NCBI GenBank assembly: GCA_964608735.1
Contig: CAZSPL010000124.1
Span: 1 to 11,542 of the forward strand
Direction of reading: 5' to 3'
Length of the DNA stretch: 11,542 bases
Origin: CAZSPL01 sp964608735
GTDB taxonomy: Bacteria; JAJVIF01; JAPKYR01; CAZSPL01
The position numbers and the translations under genes were made by a program. Below, piece after piece: positions 1 to 6,423 of the stretch. The notes beneath the pieces were generated by a model. The model made no database searches, had not been told where the DNA came from, and saw only the letters and a list, made by a program, of their open reading frames with translations. Each line of letters begins with the position of its first letter. Positions within the stretch are counted from its first letter, which is position 1.

Positions 1-183
1 TACCAGTTCTACGGGCGTCCGGGGGACGTGAACAACATCTCCAGCGGATTCAGCCCGTGGGTCGAAGGCAACACCATCGTGATTCATTTCCATTCGGACG
101 GCAGCGGCAATTCATTCTCCGCCGAAGCATACAAGGGCTACAAGGTCGGGCGCGTTGAAGCACGTAAGCCGCCTGTTTTTTGA
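1..183 (+). CDS. C-terminal end of a secreted-type protein with CUB-like ending (partial, 5' cut)
   Basis: Frame 1 is open from the window edge to TGA at 181-183 and gives 60 residues. The segment holds GNTIVIHFHSDGSGNS followed by AEAYKGYKV. This matches the last strands of CUB-type beta-sandwich domains, where a 'hxhxFxSDxS' strand is followed by a G/F-containing aromatic strand. CUB domains occur in extracellular proteins, so an exported protein is likely; the signal peptide and the rest of the domain lie upstream. It ends 29 bases before the first prepilin gene on the same strand. In minor-pilin operons that place is often held by a large tip-associated or surface protein of the PilY1 kind, but that role is only inferred from position. 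The reading frame is secure, the domain call moderate. Confidence 0.6.
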   Translation, partial: YQFYGRPGDVNNISSGFSPWVEGNTIVIHFHSDGSGNSFSAEAYKGYKVGRVEARKPPVF

Positions 184-212
184 TATAGTGACGGTTGGAT
201 AACGAAAGACGT

Positions 213-872
213 ATGTATTCGATACTGAGAAAATATGCAAGCATGAGAGGCCAGCGAGGATTCACCCTCCTCGAAGCGATGATGGCCGCGGGCATGTCCG
301 CCGCTATCCTGGTCATCCTCTACGTGGCGATAGGCGAAGGCACCGACATCTCGCGCGACGTCACGAAGCAGCAGGATGCGATCCGCTCGGTGAACAATAC
401 GCTGCTGAAATTCAGCCAGGATGTGCGTTCGGCGGTTTATTTCTACGCGGGCGTCACCACCGGCGAGGACGACGAGCAGATTCTCGATGACACCCCGCTG
501 CCGAGGGAGATCACGTTCGCCGTGGGGAATTCGCTCGGGGATTATTCGTGGATCAAGTATGAACTCGTGACCGGCATTCTCACCGGGGATACATACCTCG
601 TGAGGCTCAGCGACCTCGAAGACCCGACCAAGCTGAATCTGTCCTATATCGCGCAGGATGTCGCCGATCTCGAATTTCGCTGCTACGACAAAGACATGGC
701 CGAAACCGACCGCCTGACGGAAACAGTCGCGATAGAAATGGTGATAGTTATCGATTCCGGCGTCGCGACCCGCGAAGAGAAGATCTTCTGCAGGCTGAGA
801 AATGAAAACCTCGGGCTGCGAGTGCCGCCCTGGAATTTTGAAGAGGAGAGAGACGCCCAGATAATCAAGTAA
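213..872 (+). CDS. PilW/GspJ-like minor prepilin (array gene 1)
   Basis: This 219-residue prepilin begins at ATG 213. A TTG at 195 would add six residues. ATG 243 would leave a six-residue leader (MRGQRG) like classical type IVa prepilins, and no convincing ribosome site separates the three. Cleavage is predicted at G16|F17, with Glu at mature +5, followed by a hydrophobic helix to about residue 40. The body has a helix with LLKFSQDVRSAVYF (64-77) and a late strand DLEFRCYD (152-159), an arrangement typical of PilW/GspJ minor pilins that sit near the fibre tip. Cys157 and Cys193 could form a disulfide. It lacks the C-terminal hairpin shared by the twelve genes that follow, so it is a different type of subunit. 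The next gene starts one base after its stop, which indicates co-transcription and probably coupled translation. Confidence 0.85.
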   Translation: MYSILRKYASMRGQRGFTLLEAMMAAGMSAAILVILYVAIGEGTDISRDVTKQQDAIRSVNNTLLKFSQDVRSAVYFYAGVTTGEDDEQILDDTPLPREITFAVGNSLGDYSWIKYELVTGILTGDTYLVRLSDLEDPTKLNLSYIAQDVADLEFRCYDKDMAETDRLTETVAIEMVIVIDSGVATREEKIFCRLRNENLGLRVPPWNFEEERDAQIIK

Positions 873-873
873 G

Positions 874-1392
874 ATGCTTATGACGGGAGCACGAAAGAAA
901 TATTTCACCAAAATCGCGGAGCGTATCGGCGGTTATACCGTAATCGAACTGATGGCCGTAAGCGCGATCATGCTTATCGTAACCGTCATGGCTATCGGTT
1001 CCATCTCGAACATCAGGCGGTACAGCATCGAGGAGCGCGCGGTACACAAGCTCAGACAGCTCGCCGACGTCGAGGAGCGATACCGCAACTGGGGCGACCT
1101 TTCCGTGAATGAGTTCGGCACCTATGCCACTTTCGATGAGCTCGCTCTCGCCGAACTGATACCCACGGATTTTGTCGAGGATGACGTCAGGGCGCGTACG
1201 GTGAGCGCGTTCATACCTTATTACCGCATCGACATCGCGCTTTCGCCGAACGATATGAATGACGAGCCCGATGCGAATAATTATTATGTGAGGCTGGTGC
1301 CGATACCGACGCGGTGGAATTTGAGAACTTTTCATATGATCGAGGACGGTGAAATCTGGCATTCGTACGGCTTGTACTATTACGAGCGATAA
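874..1392 (+). CDS. Type IV pilin-like protein, class A (array gene 2)
   Basis: 172 residues. The predicted prepilin peptidase site is G20|Y21, with tyrosine rather than phenylalanine at +1 and Glu at +5 (YTVIE). The hydrophobic helix runs to about residue 42 and has Gly, not Pro, at +22. The C-terminal domain carries RQLADVEERY (61-70), the class A motif NEFGTY (79-84), VEDD (101-104) also found in array gene 3, a PYYRIDI strand, and the terminal hairpin LRTFHMIEDG (150-159). The tail is rich in tyrosine (GLYYYER). ATG 880 is a possible alternative start two codons in. Near-contact with the previous stop (one base) suggests translation by a re-initiating ribosome; no clear Shine-Dalgarno lies at the right distance. 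Not an obvious GspG, GspH or GspI orthologue. Confidence 0.85.
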   Translation: MLMTGARKKYFTKIAERIGGYTVIELMAVSAIMLIVTVMAIGSISNIRRYSIEERAVHKLRQLADVEERYRNWGDLSVNEFGTYATFDELALAELIPTDFVEDDVRARTVSAFIPYYRIDIALSPNDMNDEPDANNYYVRLVPIPTRWNLRTFHMIEDGEIWHSYGLYYYER

Positions 1393-1394
1393 GC

Positions 1395-1416
1395 GGCGCG
1401 CCGAGATGGACGCGCC
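1395..1416. other. Intergenic stem-loop between array genes 2 and 3
   Basis: GGCGCG (1395-1400) and CGCGCC (1411-1416) can form a perfect 6-bp GC stem around a 10-base loop. No T-run follows, so it is not a standard rho-independent terminator. It lies just upstream of the GGAGAG ribosome site at 1425-1430 and could act in mRNA processing or stability. In GC-rich DNA a stem of this size can also arise by chance. Confidence 0.25.
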
Positions 1417-1436
1417 CGGCATCCGGAGAGCTTGAT

Positions 1437-1946
1437 ATGCGATCCATACTGGAAAGAAAAATATTCAGTTTCAAGGAAAATTCCGGCTACACGCTGCTCG
1501 AAATGCTCGTGGTAGCCGGGATAATAGTAATCCTCGCCGGTATCGGCACAACGTCGTTTCTGGAAGCCCACAGGCGCGCCAAGGAACACCTGTGCGCCGC
1601 GCGATTGCAGCAGCTGGCGACTTACGAAAAATTCTATTACCGGGAATTCGGCACCTTTGCTTACTACACCGACCTGCAGACACAGGGATATATCGACCCG
1701 AAAACCGTCGAAGATGATAATGCAACCCACACCAACGGCTCCCCGTTCATACCCGATTACCAGATCGAATTCGATATCCGCGGCGACGGCACGTATATGA
1801 TCACCGCGGAGAGCATCCTCACCGACGCCGACCAGTTCTCGCCCCGCTGGCGGCTTGCGGGCGGCATATGGGATGTCCGCCCGATGTATGTCGACGACAG
1901 GGGCACCGTGCGCTGGACCGAAAGCGATATACCGATTTACAGGTAA
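1437..1946 (+). CDS. Type IV pilin-like protein, class A (array gene 3)
   Basis: 169 residues, start ATG 1437 chosen because GGAGAG lies six bases upstream. The predicted leader is 17 residues (cut at G17|Y18), with Glu at +5 (YTLLE). The helix lacks proline at +22. Class A marks are EKFYYREFGTF (64-74), LQTQGYI (80-86) and VEDD (91-94), which align with genes 2 and 4. Gene 4 keeps EFGTF and the TQGYIP stretch almost unchanged, so 3 and 4 are each other's closest relatives here. The C-terminal strand pair is MYVDDRGTV (150-158), in the place of the RTF hairpin of the other genes but without RTF. Its single cysteine (Cys53) cannot pair internally. Role by family: subunit of a pilus or pseudopilus fibre, inserted in the inner membrane before assembly. 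Confidence 0.87.
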   Translation: MRSILERKIFSFKENSGYTLLEMLVVAGIIVILAGIGTTSFLEAHRRAKEHLCAARLQQLATYEKFYYREFGTFAYYTDLQTQGYIDPKTVEDDNATHTNGSPFIPDYQIEFDIRGDGTYMITAESILTDADQFSPRWRLAGGIWDVRPMYVDDRGTVRWTESDIPIYR

Positions 1947-1957
1947 TCCGCCATGCG

Positions 1958-2512
1958 ATGCGGATGCCGGTTTTGAAGCGGAGAAGCGTTATAAAGAAGT
2001 TGAGGCAAATATTTGCGGAACGCGGTTTCACGATGATCGAGGTTCTCACCGTGACGTTCATCGTCGCTATCCTCGCCACCATGCTCGTGGCGGGTTCGAC
2101 CACCGTGGTACGACGCAAGGCGCTTGAAGGCAAGGCGATACTCAACCTGCAGCGGCTTGCCACCGCGGAGAAAAGATACTTCAGCGAGTTCGGTACGTTC
2201 GGCTATTACAGCGAGCTGGTCACCCAGGGATACATACCCCAGGGATACTCGACCCGGTTCTTCTATAACCCGCTGCGATGGGGCGAATCGGTGCTGCCGT
2301 TCATTGATAAATATTCGCTGAGCTTTTTCATACCGAGCACACCGGCATCGGTCTTCTTCAAGATAGACGCGATTCCCGAGAGAAGCGGGTTGAATTTGAG
2401 GACGTTCAACATCAACCTGTTCCTCGACGGTCCCGCCCCCGACAGGATTTTCCAGGTTCCGCCGGTCAGGGAAGGGTTGAGTGAATTCGGGGAACCGGTT
2501 AAAGAATATTAG
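1958..2512 (+). CDS. Type IV pilin-like protein, class A (array gene 4)
   Basis: 184 residues from ATG 1958, the first in-frame ATG after the previous stop; ATG 1964 is equally possible. The frame is open further upstream to 1868, but that stretch lies inside gene 3 and is not expected to be translated. The basic leader is 23 residues long (cut at G23|F24), with Glu at +5 (FTMIE). The body shows EKRYFSEFGTF (71-81), TQGYIP, PFIDKYSLSFF (114-124), which corresponds to the FIK.Y strand of class B, and LNLRTF (145-150). After a Pro-containing loop (FQVPPV) the protein ends SEFGEPVKEY. EFGEPV is also the exact C-terminus of gene 5 and is encoded by identical DNA. The gene therefore links class A to class B. 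No strong ribosome site is seen. Confidence 0.85.
   Translation: MRMPVLKRRSVIKKLRQIFAERGFTMIEVLTVTFIVAILATMLVAGSTTVVRRKALEGKAILNLQRLATAEKRYFSEFGTFGYYSELVTQGYIPQGYSTRFFYNPLRWGESVLPFIDKYSLSFFIPSTPASVFFKIDAIPERSGLNLRTFNINLFLDGPAPDRIFQVPPVREGLSEFGEPVKEY
2482..2499 (+). repeat. 18-bp direct repeat, copy 1 (end of array gene 4)
   Basis: TGAATTCGGGGAACCGGT occurs here and, without any mismatch, at 2971-2988. In both places it is read in the same frame and encodes EFGEPV. The surrounding coding DNA is much more diverged, so identity confined to this spot suggests a recent shared origin or local gene conversion. Confidence 0.85.
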
Positions 2513-2533
2513 TTTGCAAGCGAGGCTGAGCCC

Positions 2534-2992
2534 ATGCGGATGCGGCCGGAAAATGAAAAGAAACGAAGCAGAGCCGGATATACTATGATTGAAATCATGG
2601 TTGTCGTCGGCGTGCTCATGATCATCATCACAATGGCGATTCCGACCATTGGAAGAACCAAGCGCCACGCTTATGAATCAGCGGCCCTCGAGGGGCTCCG
2701 TTCGATTTTCGAAGCCGAGGAGCTCTACTATGATGTCTCCGGCTACTACACGGGCGGCGGAAACCAGTTCCAGGACCTGAGGATGGTTGACGCAATCAAC
2801 TCGGGAGCCTACGGCGCAAGCGCCGGGCAGGGTGTGTTCATCAAGGGTTATTCGCTCCAGTTCGGGAGCATCGGCGAACATGCCCAGAATTATTCCGTCA
2901 TCGCGGTACCCATCATACGCGGGATGGACCTTAGAACTTTCTTTATGGAGAACGACGGCATAGTGCGTGATGAATTCGGGGAACCGGTGTAG
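2534..2992 (+). CDS. Type IV pilin-like protein, class B (array gene 5)
   Basis: 152 residues, a compact pilin. ATG 2534 is preceded by GAGG at 2522-2525, eight bases away. Predicted cleavage G15|Y16; mature N-terminus YTMIE with Glu +5 and Pro at +22 (MAIP), the position of the helix-kinking proline of type IVa pilins and GspG. Then come KRHAYESAALEGLRSIFEAE (44-63), YYDVSGYY, the central strand VFIKGYSLQFG (101-111), AVPI, and the C-terminal hairpin LRTFFMENDG (133-142). The protein stops right after EFGEPV, shared with gene 4. Gene 6 ends in a similar DGNPV. It has no cysteines. This is about the minimal form of the class B plan and a good reference for aligning the others. Confidence 0.88.
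   Translation: MRMRPENEKKRSRAGYTMIEIMVVVGVLMIIITMAIPTIGRTKRHAYESAALEGLRSIFEAEELYYDVSGYYTGGGNQFQDLRMVDAINSGAYGASAGQGVFIKGYSLQFGSIGEHAQNYSVIAVPIIRGMDLRTFFMENDGIVRDEFGEPV
2971..2988 (+). repeat. 18-bp direct repeat, copy 2 (end of array gene 5)
   Basis: Second exact copy of the segment at 2482-2499. Here it is followed within four bases by the TAG stop of gene 5, whereas in gene 4 three more codons (K-E-Y) follow before the stop. Confidence 0.85.
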
Positions 2993-3019
2993 AACCGCTC
3001 CCCGCGGGACATAGAGACT

Positions 3020-3583
3020 ATGATGCGTGAACGGATGAAACGAAAAATACCGATGAAACGGACCGGGCGCGGGATGCGCCGCGCAACAGGCTTCTCGATG
3101 ATCGAGATCCTCGTCGTCGTGGGCATCATCGCGATTATCGTCACCTTCGCCATTCCGTCTACGAAGATGGCGATTCGCTCCGCGAAGGAATCCGCATGCG
3201 TGAAGGGACTGAAATCGCTCTACGAATCCATGCGCCTGTACGAGTTCGACAACGGCTACGGCGTCGTCAAGACATCGTCCCCCTCATCGCAGTTCATCGA
3301 GGACCTCGTGCCTTACATGCCCGACAGCTTCGAGCCACGGCACTCTACCAATGTGATGATCAAAGGCTACCGGCTCTTCGGATGGGTTCCGGAGAACTCG
3401 TCGAACCCGACATGGCCCGGGGTCGGACCGTCAGGCTCGGCAGGACCGGTCAACTATGACAAGGTCGGCTCGCGCAACTGGCGCGTCATCGCGCTGCCGA
3501 TAGAGCCGTATTCCGGGCTGAGCACCTTTTATCTCGATCCTGACGGGAACGTGTCCCGCGAGCTTGACGGCAATCCCGTCTGA
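3020..3583 (+). CDS. Type IV pilin-like protein, class B (array gene 6)
   Basis: 187 residues from ATG 3020. ATG 3023 and 3035 are also in frame, and the upstream ATAGAGACT is a weak ribosome site. The leader is long and very basic (24 residues, cut at G24|F25). The mature end is FSMIEILVVVG with Glu +5 and Pro +22 (FAIP). SAKESACVKGLKSLYES (54-70) resembles SAYQSACVKALRS of gene 11. The FIK.Y strand is NVMIKGYRLFGW (111-122). A Pro/Gly/Ser loop (about 124-148) is inserted before the IALPI strand and explains the extra length over gene 5. The end is LSTFYLDPDGNVSRELDGNPV in outline, the last residues echoing EFGEPV of genes 4 and 5. One cysteine (Cys60). Confidence 0.87.
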   Translation: MMRERMKRKIPMKRTGRGMRRATGFSMIEILVVVGIIAIIVTFAIPSTKMAIRSAKESACVKGLKSLYESMRLYEFDNGYGVVKTSSPSSQFIEDLVPYMPDSFEPRHSTNVMIKGYRLFGWVPENSSNPTWPGVGPSGSAGPVNYDKVGSRNWRVIALPIEPYSGLSTFYLDPDGNVSRELDGNPV

Positions 3584-3631
3584 CGCCGGGCGTGTCCCTG
3601 GTGCATATGCTGTATGTCGCCTGGCAAGTGC

Positions 3632-3638
3632 AAAGGAG
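3632..3638 (+). promoter_or_regulatory. Strong ribosome binding site of array gene 7
   Basis: AAAGGAG sits six bases before ATG 3645. It is the best Shine-Dalgarno match within the pilin array; most other members have GGAG or weaker. Gene 7 may therefore be translated at a higher rate than its neighbours. Confidence 0.7.
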
Positions 3639-3644
3639 AAATAA

Positions 3645-4118
3645 ATGAGACGCCTGAAAGAGAAAATGGCAAAACTGGTTAAGAAGCTGCGAGGTTTCAC
3701 GCTGCTTGAGATCCTCCTCGTCGTGACCATCCTGACGATCATCGTCGCGATGGCCATCCCGACATTGCGGACATCCAAGCGAAGCGCCTACGAAGCCGGT
3801 GCGTCCAAGGCGCTGAGAACGCTCAGCGAAGCCGAGATGGCATACCAGAACCTTTACGGCCACTACACGAGTTTCGAAGGTCTGAGGCAGCTCAACTTCA
3901 TCGACCCGGGATGGCGGAAATATAACTCCGGGGGAGACCTCAGGCGCATGGCCAAGCACTACAGCATCGACTACCACGTCCGCAACACTTACAAGTGGTT
4001 TACGTTCGGGTATGAATATATAGCGTTTCCCGATTCAAACATGCCTTTCGATGTTTATTACATCAACGAATCGGGCGTGATACAGGTCATCCGCGGCGGC
4101 GCCTTACAGCCGAGGTAG
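3645..4118 (+). CDS. Type IV pilin-like protein, class B (array gene 7)
   Basis: 157 residues. The start at ATG 3645 is secure thanks to AAAGGAG six bases upstream. Leader of 17 residues with seven Lys/Arg and cut at G17|F18; mature FTLLEILLVV with Glu +5 and Pro +22 (MAIP). Helix KRSAYEAGASKALRTLSEAE (45-64), then YQNLYGHYTSFEGLRQLNFI (67-86). That region is the closest in the array to the 'Y....G.YP....L..L...I' pattern of GspG major pseudopilins and PilA-type pilins. The middle strand is HYSIDYHV; the C-terminal hairpin is VYYINESGVIQV, with RTF replaced. There are no cysteines. The strong ribosome site, typical leader and Pro22 make it a candidate for an abundant subunit, which is inference only. 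Confidence 0.9.
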   Translation: MRRLKEKMAKLVKKLRGFTLLEILLVVTILTIIVAMAIPTLRTSKRSAYEAGASKALRTLSEAEMAYQNLYGHYTSFEGLRQLNFIDPGWRKYNSGGDLRRMAKHYSIDYHVRNTYKWFTFGYEYIAFPDSNMPFDVYYINESGVIQVIRGGALQPR

Positions 4119-4187
4119 CCCCCGGCGTACGGGCCTGTCGGGTTGTGTCCATTTTTTCGGGGGGGATCGGGCTGAAATGTTTCTCAC

Positions 4188-4203
4188 CGCCGGGTGAACG
4201 GCG
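4188..4203. other. Small stem-loop just ahead of the array gene 8 ribosome site
   Basis: CGCCG (4188-4192) and CGGCG (4199-4203) form a 5-bp stem with a GGTGAA loop. The 3' arm touches AGAGG (4204-4208), the ribosome site of gene 8. It could hinder or tune initiation. The stem is short, so the call is weak. The rest of the 97-base spacer contains C and G runs but no T-tract terminator. Confidence 0.2.
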
Positions 4204-4215
4204 AGAGGTAAGAAT

Positions 4216-4725
4216 GTGATGAAAGCGGAAGAGACAGTGAAGAAAAAGGATAAAAAGAAACGCCGCGATGCCGGCTTCACGCTCGTGGAGATACTCACGG
4301 TCGCGCTCATCATCGCCATCATCGCGAGTTTCGCGTTTCCTTCCTACAGGAAATCCCGCCAGCGGGCTCTCGAAACCCAGGGCATCCACGGCATGAAAGC
4401 CCTCGGCCAGGCGATGGAGGAGTATTACAACATCAACGGCACCTATGCTTTCTCCTTCAACGCGCTGAAATCGGCAGGATTTATCGATTCGAGATATGCC
4501 AAGTCCGACGCGTACCACGGGCTGCACGGAAGCCTCAGGCCGTTCATCAAGGGATTCACCGTATTCTGGGAGACCTGGCCCAGCGGCAATCGTTATTCCG
4601 TGCGCGCACGCGCGCTATATAACCATAACATTCTCGCCAATGATTTTATCGAGCTGCGCGTTACCGACGGCGGTAACGTTGAGATAAAGCGCTACGCCGA
4701 AGGCGGCACCTGGCGCCCGACATAG
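4216..4725 (+). CDS. Type IV pilin-like protein, class B (array gene 8)
   Basis: 169 residues from GTG 4216; ATG 4219 is the next codon. AGAGG at 4204-4208 is seven and ten bases away respectively, so the true start may be either. The leader is strikingly polybasic (KKKDKKKRR at 9-17) and is cut at G20|F21. Mature FTLVEILTVA with Glu +5 and Pro +22 (FAFP). The region RALETQGIHGMKALGQAMEE is followed by YYNINGTYAFSFNALKSAGFI (70-90), a good GspG/PilA-type pattern. FIKGFTVFWETW (110-121) is the class B strand. The C-terminus FIELRVTDGGNVEIKRY keeps the DG turn but not RTF. No cysteine. Confidence 0.88.
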   Translation: MMKAEETVKKKDKKKRRDAGFTLVEILTVALIIAIIASFAFPSYRKSRQRALETQGIHGMKALGQAMEEYYNINGTYAFSFNALKSAGFIDSRYAKSDAYHGLHGSLRPFIKGFTVFWETWPSGNRYSVRARALYNHNILANDFIELRVTDGGNVEIKRYAEGGTWRPT

Positions 4726-4731
4726 CGGATA

Positions 4732-4746
4732 CGGCCCTCGGGGCCG
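4732..4746. terminator. GC-rich hairpin after array gene 8 (possible weak terminator or processing site)
   Basis: CGGCCC (4732-4737) and GGGCCG (4741-4746) form a perfect 6-bp stem with a TCG loop, six bases after the stop of gene 8. Only GCGGAATTT follows, not a T-run, so rho-independent termination would be inefficient. Partial termination, a pause site or a stability element between genes 8 and 9 are all possible. Confidence 0.3.
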
Positions 4747-4782
4747 CGGAATTTAGTCTGAATAAAACCGGAGACGATAGCG

Positions 4783-5316
4783 ATGGAAAATGATCGCCGG
4801 GACCGAAAAGCGATGGAACGTCTGAAAAGCGCATGGCGCCGATTCAGAAACAGGATCAAGGGATTCACCCTCATCGAGATGATCCTGGTCGCGACACTTA
4901 TCGTGATACTCTCGACGCTCGCGATAGCATCGATGCGCGCGGCCCGTAACAAGGGCTTCGAAACAGGAGCCGCGACAGGCCTGAAGGCGCTTGCTTCGGC
5001 GCAGGAGATGTACCTCGTCGACAACGGCTACTATGCCGGCGGGTTCAGCGTGCTCGCGACGACTTACCTGCCCCGGCCCTATCCGCGCGACGGCGGCTCA
5101 TCGATATTCATCAAGCAATATTCCGTCGTATGGATGGGTCCCAATATCGGGTTCGTCAACGCCGTCAGCTACGGCGGAGCCTATCTGATAAACCGCTATT
5201 CGCTGAACACCTACACCATTTTCGCGCTACCCGTCGACCCGGACCTGAAGACGTTCATGATAACCGATTCCGGATGCGTGCAGGTTTTGAAGAGCGCTGA
5301 GTTTGTCCCCTATTAA
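4783..5316 (+). CDS. Type IV pilin-like protein, class B (array gene 9)
   Basis: 177 residues from ATG 4783, with GGAG at 4770-4773 nine bases upstream; ATG 4813 would shorten the leader to 17. With the first start the leader is 27 residues, the longest in the array, and cuts at G27|F28. Mature FTLIEMILVA, Glu +5, Ala instead of Pro at +22 (LAIA). The segment ATGLKALASAQEMYLVDNGYY (64-84) precedes a loop with YLPRPYPRDGG, then SSIFIKQYSVVWMG (106-119), almost the same strand as gene 8 (FIKGFTVFW). A Gly/Tyr loop AVSYGGAY follows, then FALPVDPDLKTFMITDSGC with the hairpin at 155-163. One cysteine (Cys165) lies late in the protein. It ends EFVPY. Confidence 0.88.
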   Translation: MENDRRDRKAMERLKSAWRRFRNRIKGFTLIEMILVATLIVILSTLAIASMRAARNKGFETGAATGLKALASAQEMYLVDNGYYAGGFSVLATTYLPRPYPRDGGSSIFIKQYSVVWMGPNIGFVNAVSYGGAYLINRYSLNTYTIFALPVDPDLKTFMITDSGCVQVLKSAEFVPY

Positions 5317-5323
5317 ACGGGGA

Positions 5324-5333
5324 TTGGAGGCGG
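5324..5333 (+). repeat. Shared ribosome-site leader, copy 1 (before array gene 10)
   Basis: TTGGAGGCGG, containing the Shine-Dalgarno GGAGG (5326-5330), ends eight bases before ATG 5342. The same ten bases end eight bases before TTG 6424 of gene 12. The shared element at shared spacing fixes both starts. Confidence 0.6.
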
Positions 5334-5341
5334 CGGGTGCC

Positions 5342-5830
5342 ATGGGCTGGTTTATGAAAATGAGATACTTGAATGAGATAAAGCGAAAGAACAAGTCGGG
5401 ATTCACCCTTATCGAGATGCTCACCGTATGCGCGATCATCGGCATACTCGCCACGATCGCCATCGCCAGCATGCGCGGCGGCAAGGGTGTGGCCTATGAG
5501 ACCATGGCCATCGGCGCGCTGAAACATGTTGCCGAAAATGAATATCTCTTCTTTAACAGGCACAATGCATACACCGACTGGTGGGGACTCATCATCGAGG
5601 GCGACCTCCTCGACCCGGGATATTCATCCCACGACAACCTCAGCGACCCGCTGGATACGCCTATCGCCATGATGTACTCGCTGCAGTTCCATGTTTATGC
5701 CACCACGTTCAGTGTTTATGCTTTCCCGGTGGACACCGACACGTGGGACCTGAGAACATTCGCCGTCGATTCCGACGGGAGCATCGTCGACAGCATCCAC
5801 AATCCCGATTATTTCCTCAGGCTCCCCTGA
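5342..5830 (+). CDS. Type IV pilin-like protein, class B, DWW pair (array gene 10)
   Basis: 162 residues from ATG 5342, chosen because GGAGG lies 11 bases upstream in the leader shared with gene 12. A TTG at 5303 lies inside gene 9 and is rejected; ATG 5354 is a minor alternative. Predicted cut G20|F21; FTLIEMLTVC, Glu +5, Ala at +22. The helix region is AYETMAIGALKHVAENEYLF (51-70). NAYTDWW (75-81) matches QYTDWW of gene 11 at the same residue numbers, as does the following PGYSS/NAYSS, so genes 10 and 11 are sister copies. Middle strand MMYSLQFHVYA (110-120); FSVYAFPVD; C-terminal WDLRTFAVDSDGSIV (135-149). One cysteine within the helix (Cys30). Confidence 0.88.
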   Translation: MGWFMKMRYLNEIKRKNKSGFTLIEMLTVCAIIGILATIAIASMRGGKGVAYETMAIGALKHVAENEYLFFNRHNAYTDWWGLIIEGDLLDPGYSSHDNLSDPLDTPIAMMYSLQFHVYATTFSVYAFPVDTDTWDLRTFAVDSDGSIVDSIHNPDYFLRLP

Positions 5831-5945
5831 CGGTACCGGGCTGCGATGCTTCTCGACGGCCGGTTGAAATATAAAAGCGTACGCGAAGTTGTTTGATGAT
5901 TTGAGTTTATTGAGTTAAAGGTTTTACTTTATGGAGATAATGACC
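5831..5945. other. 115-bp AT-enriched spacer between array genes 10 and 11
   Basis: The longest spacer inside the pilin array. Its second half (about 5865-5930) is clearly richer in A/T than the genes, with TTGAAATATAAAAG and TTGAGTTTATTGAG. That is compatible with an internal promoter, but no pair of -35/-10 boxes with good match and spacing stands out. No terminator hairpin with a T-run is seen. Confidence 0.3.
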
Positions 5946-6398
5946 ATGATTGAGTCTGAATCCCCGAAATTCTGGCGCCTGCGACGCGCCGACAATCAGA
6001 AGGGCTTCACCCTGCTCGAGGTGCTGGTGGTGTCATCCATCATCGGTATCCTCGCGGCTATCGCGATCCCGTCACTCGCCGGTTCGCGCAAGAGCGCATA
6101 CCAGTCGGCCTGTGTCAAAGCACTGAGGAGCATCACCGACGCGGAAGAGATGTACTTCCGCGACCACATGCAGTACACGGATTGGTGGCCCTCGCTTGAC
6201 AACTACCTTCCAAACGCCTATTCGAGCTGGCATGGGAAGTATTACTTCGTCGACAACTACTCACTTAACTTCCACGCCAGTTCAACCTATCAGCGGTATA
6301 CCTGCTATGCATACCCTTGGGACAAGTCTCTCAGGCTGAGCACGTTCATCATCACGGACGAAGGTATACCGATGACCGACAGGTGGGATCCGGCATAG
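5946..6398 (+). CDS. Type IV pilin-like protein, class B, DWW pair (array gene 11)
   Basis: 150 residues from ATG 5946, which has GGAG (5933-5936) nine bases upstream. ATG 5931 lies ahead of that site and has only AAAGG nine bases before it. It would give 155 residues and cannot be excluded. With 5946, the cleavage site G20|F21 and the YTDWW motif (77-81) fall at exactly the residue numbers of gene 10, which supports the choice. FTLLEVLVVS with Glu +5 and Pro +22 (IAIP). SAYQSACVKALRSITDAEEMY (50-70); FVDNYSLNFHA (101-111) replaces FIK.Y; LSTFIITDEG (131-140) ends the fold. Cys56 and Cys120 are the only cysteines and could pair, which would be unusual for this array. Confidence 0.88.
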   Translation: MIESESPKFWRLRRADNQKGFTLLEVLVVSSIIGILAAIAIPSLAGSRKSAYQSACVKALRSITDAEEMYFRDHMQYTDWWPSLDNYLPNAYSSWHGKYYFVDNYSLNFHASSTYQRYTCYAYPWDKSLRLSTFIITDEGIPMTDRWDPA

Positions 6399-6405
6399 TG
6401 CACGG

Positions 6406-6415
6406 TTGGAGGCGG
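6406..6415 (+). repeat. Shared ribosome-site leader, copy 2 (before array gene 12)
   Basis: TTGGAGGCGG again, with GGAGG at 6408-6412. It ends eight bases before TTG 6424, matching the placement before gene 10. Confidence 0.6.
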
Positions 6416-6423
6416 TCCGAGGA

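Noticed and set aside
138..911. Long minus-strand open frame of 257 codons opposite array gene 1
   Set aside because: It is a mirror of the GC-rich coding strand. The plus strand carries a clear prepilin with signal and fold; the minus frame has no recognisable start context or family.
1868..1957. Upstream extension of array gene 4 into gene 3
   Set aside because: The frame is open, but it would put 30 non-prepilin residues before the basic leader and lie entirely in another gene's coding region.
1937..2668. Minus-strand open frame of 243 codons opposite array genes 4 and 5
   Set aside because: It spans two well-supported plus-strand genes and their spacer, and its sequence is a low-complexity His/Arg-rich reverse read with no family resemblance.
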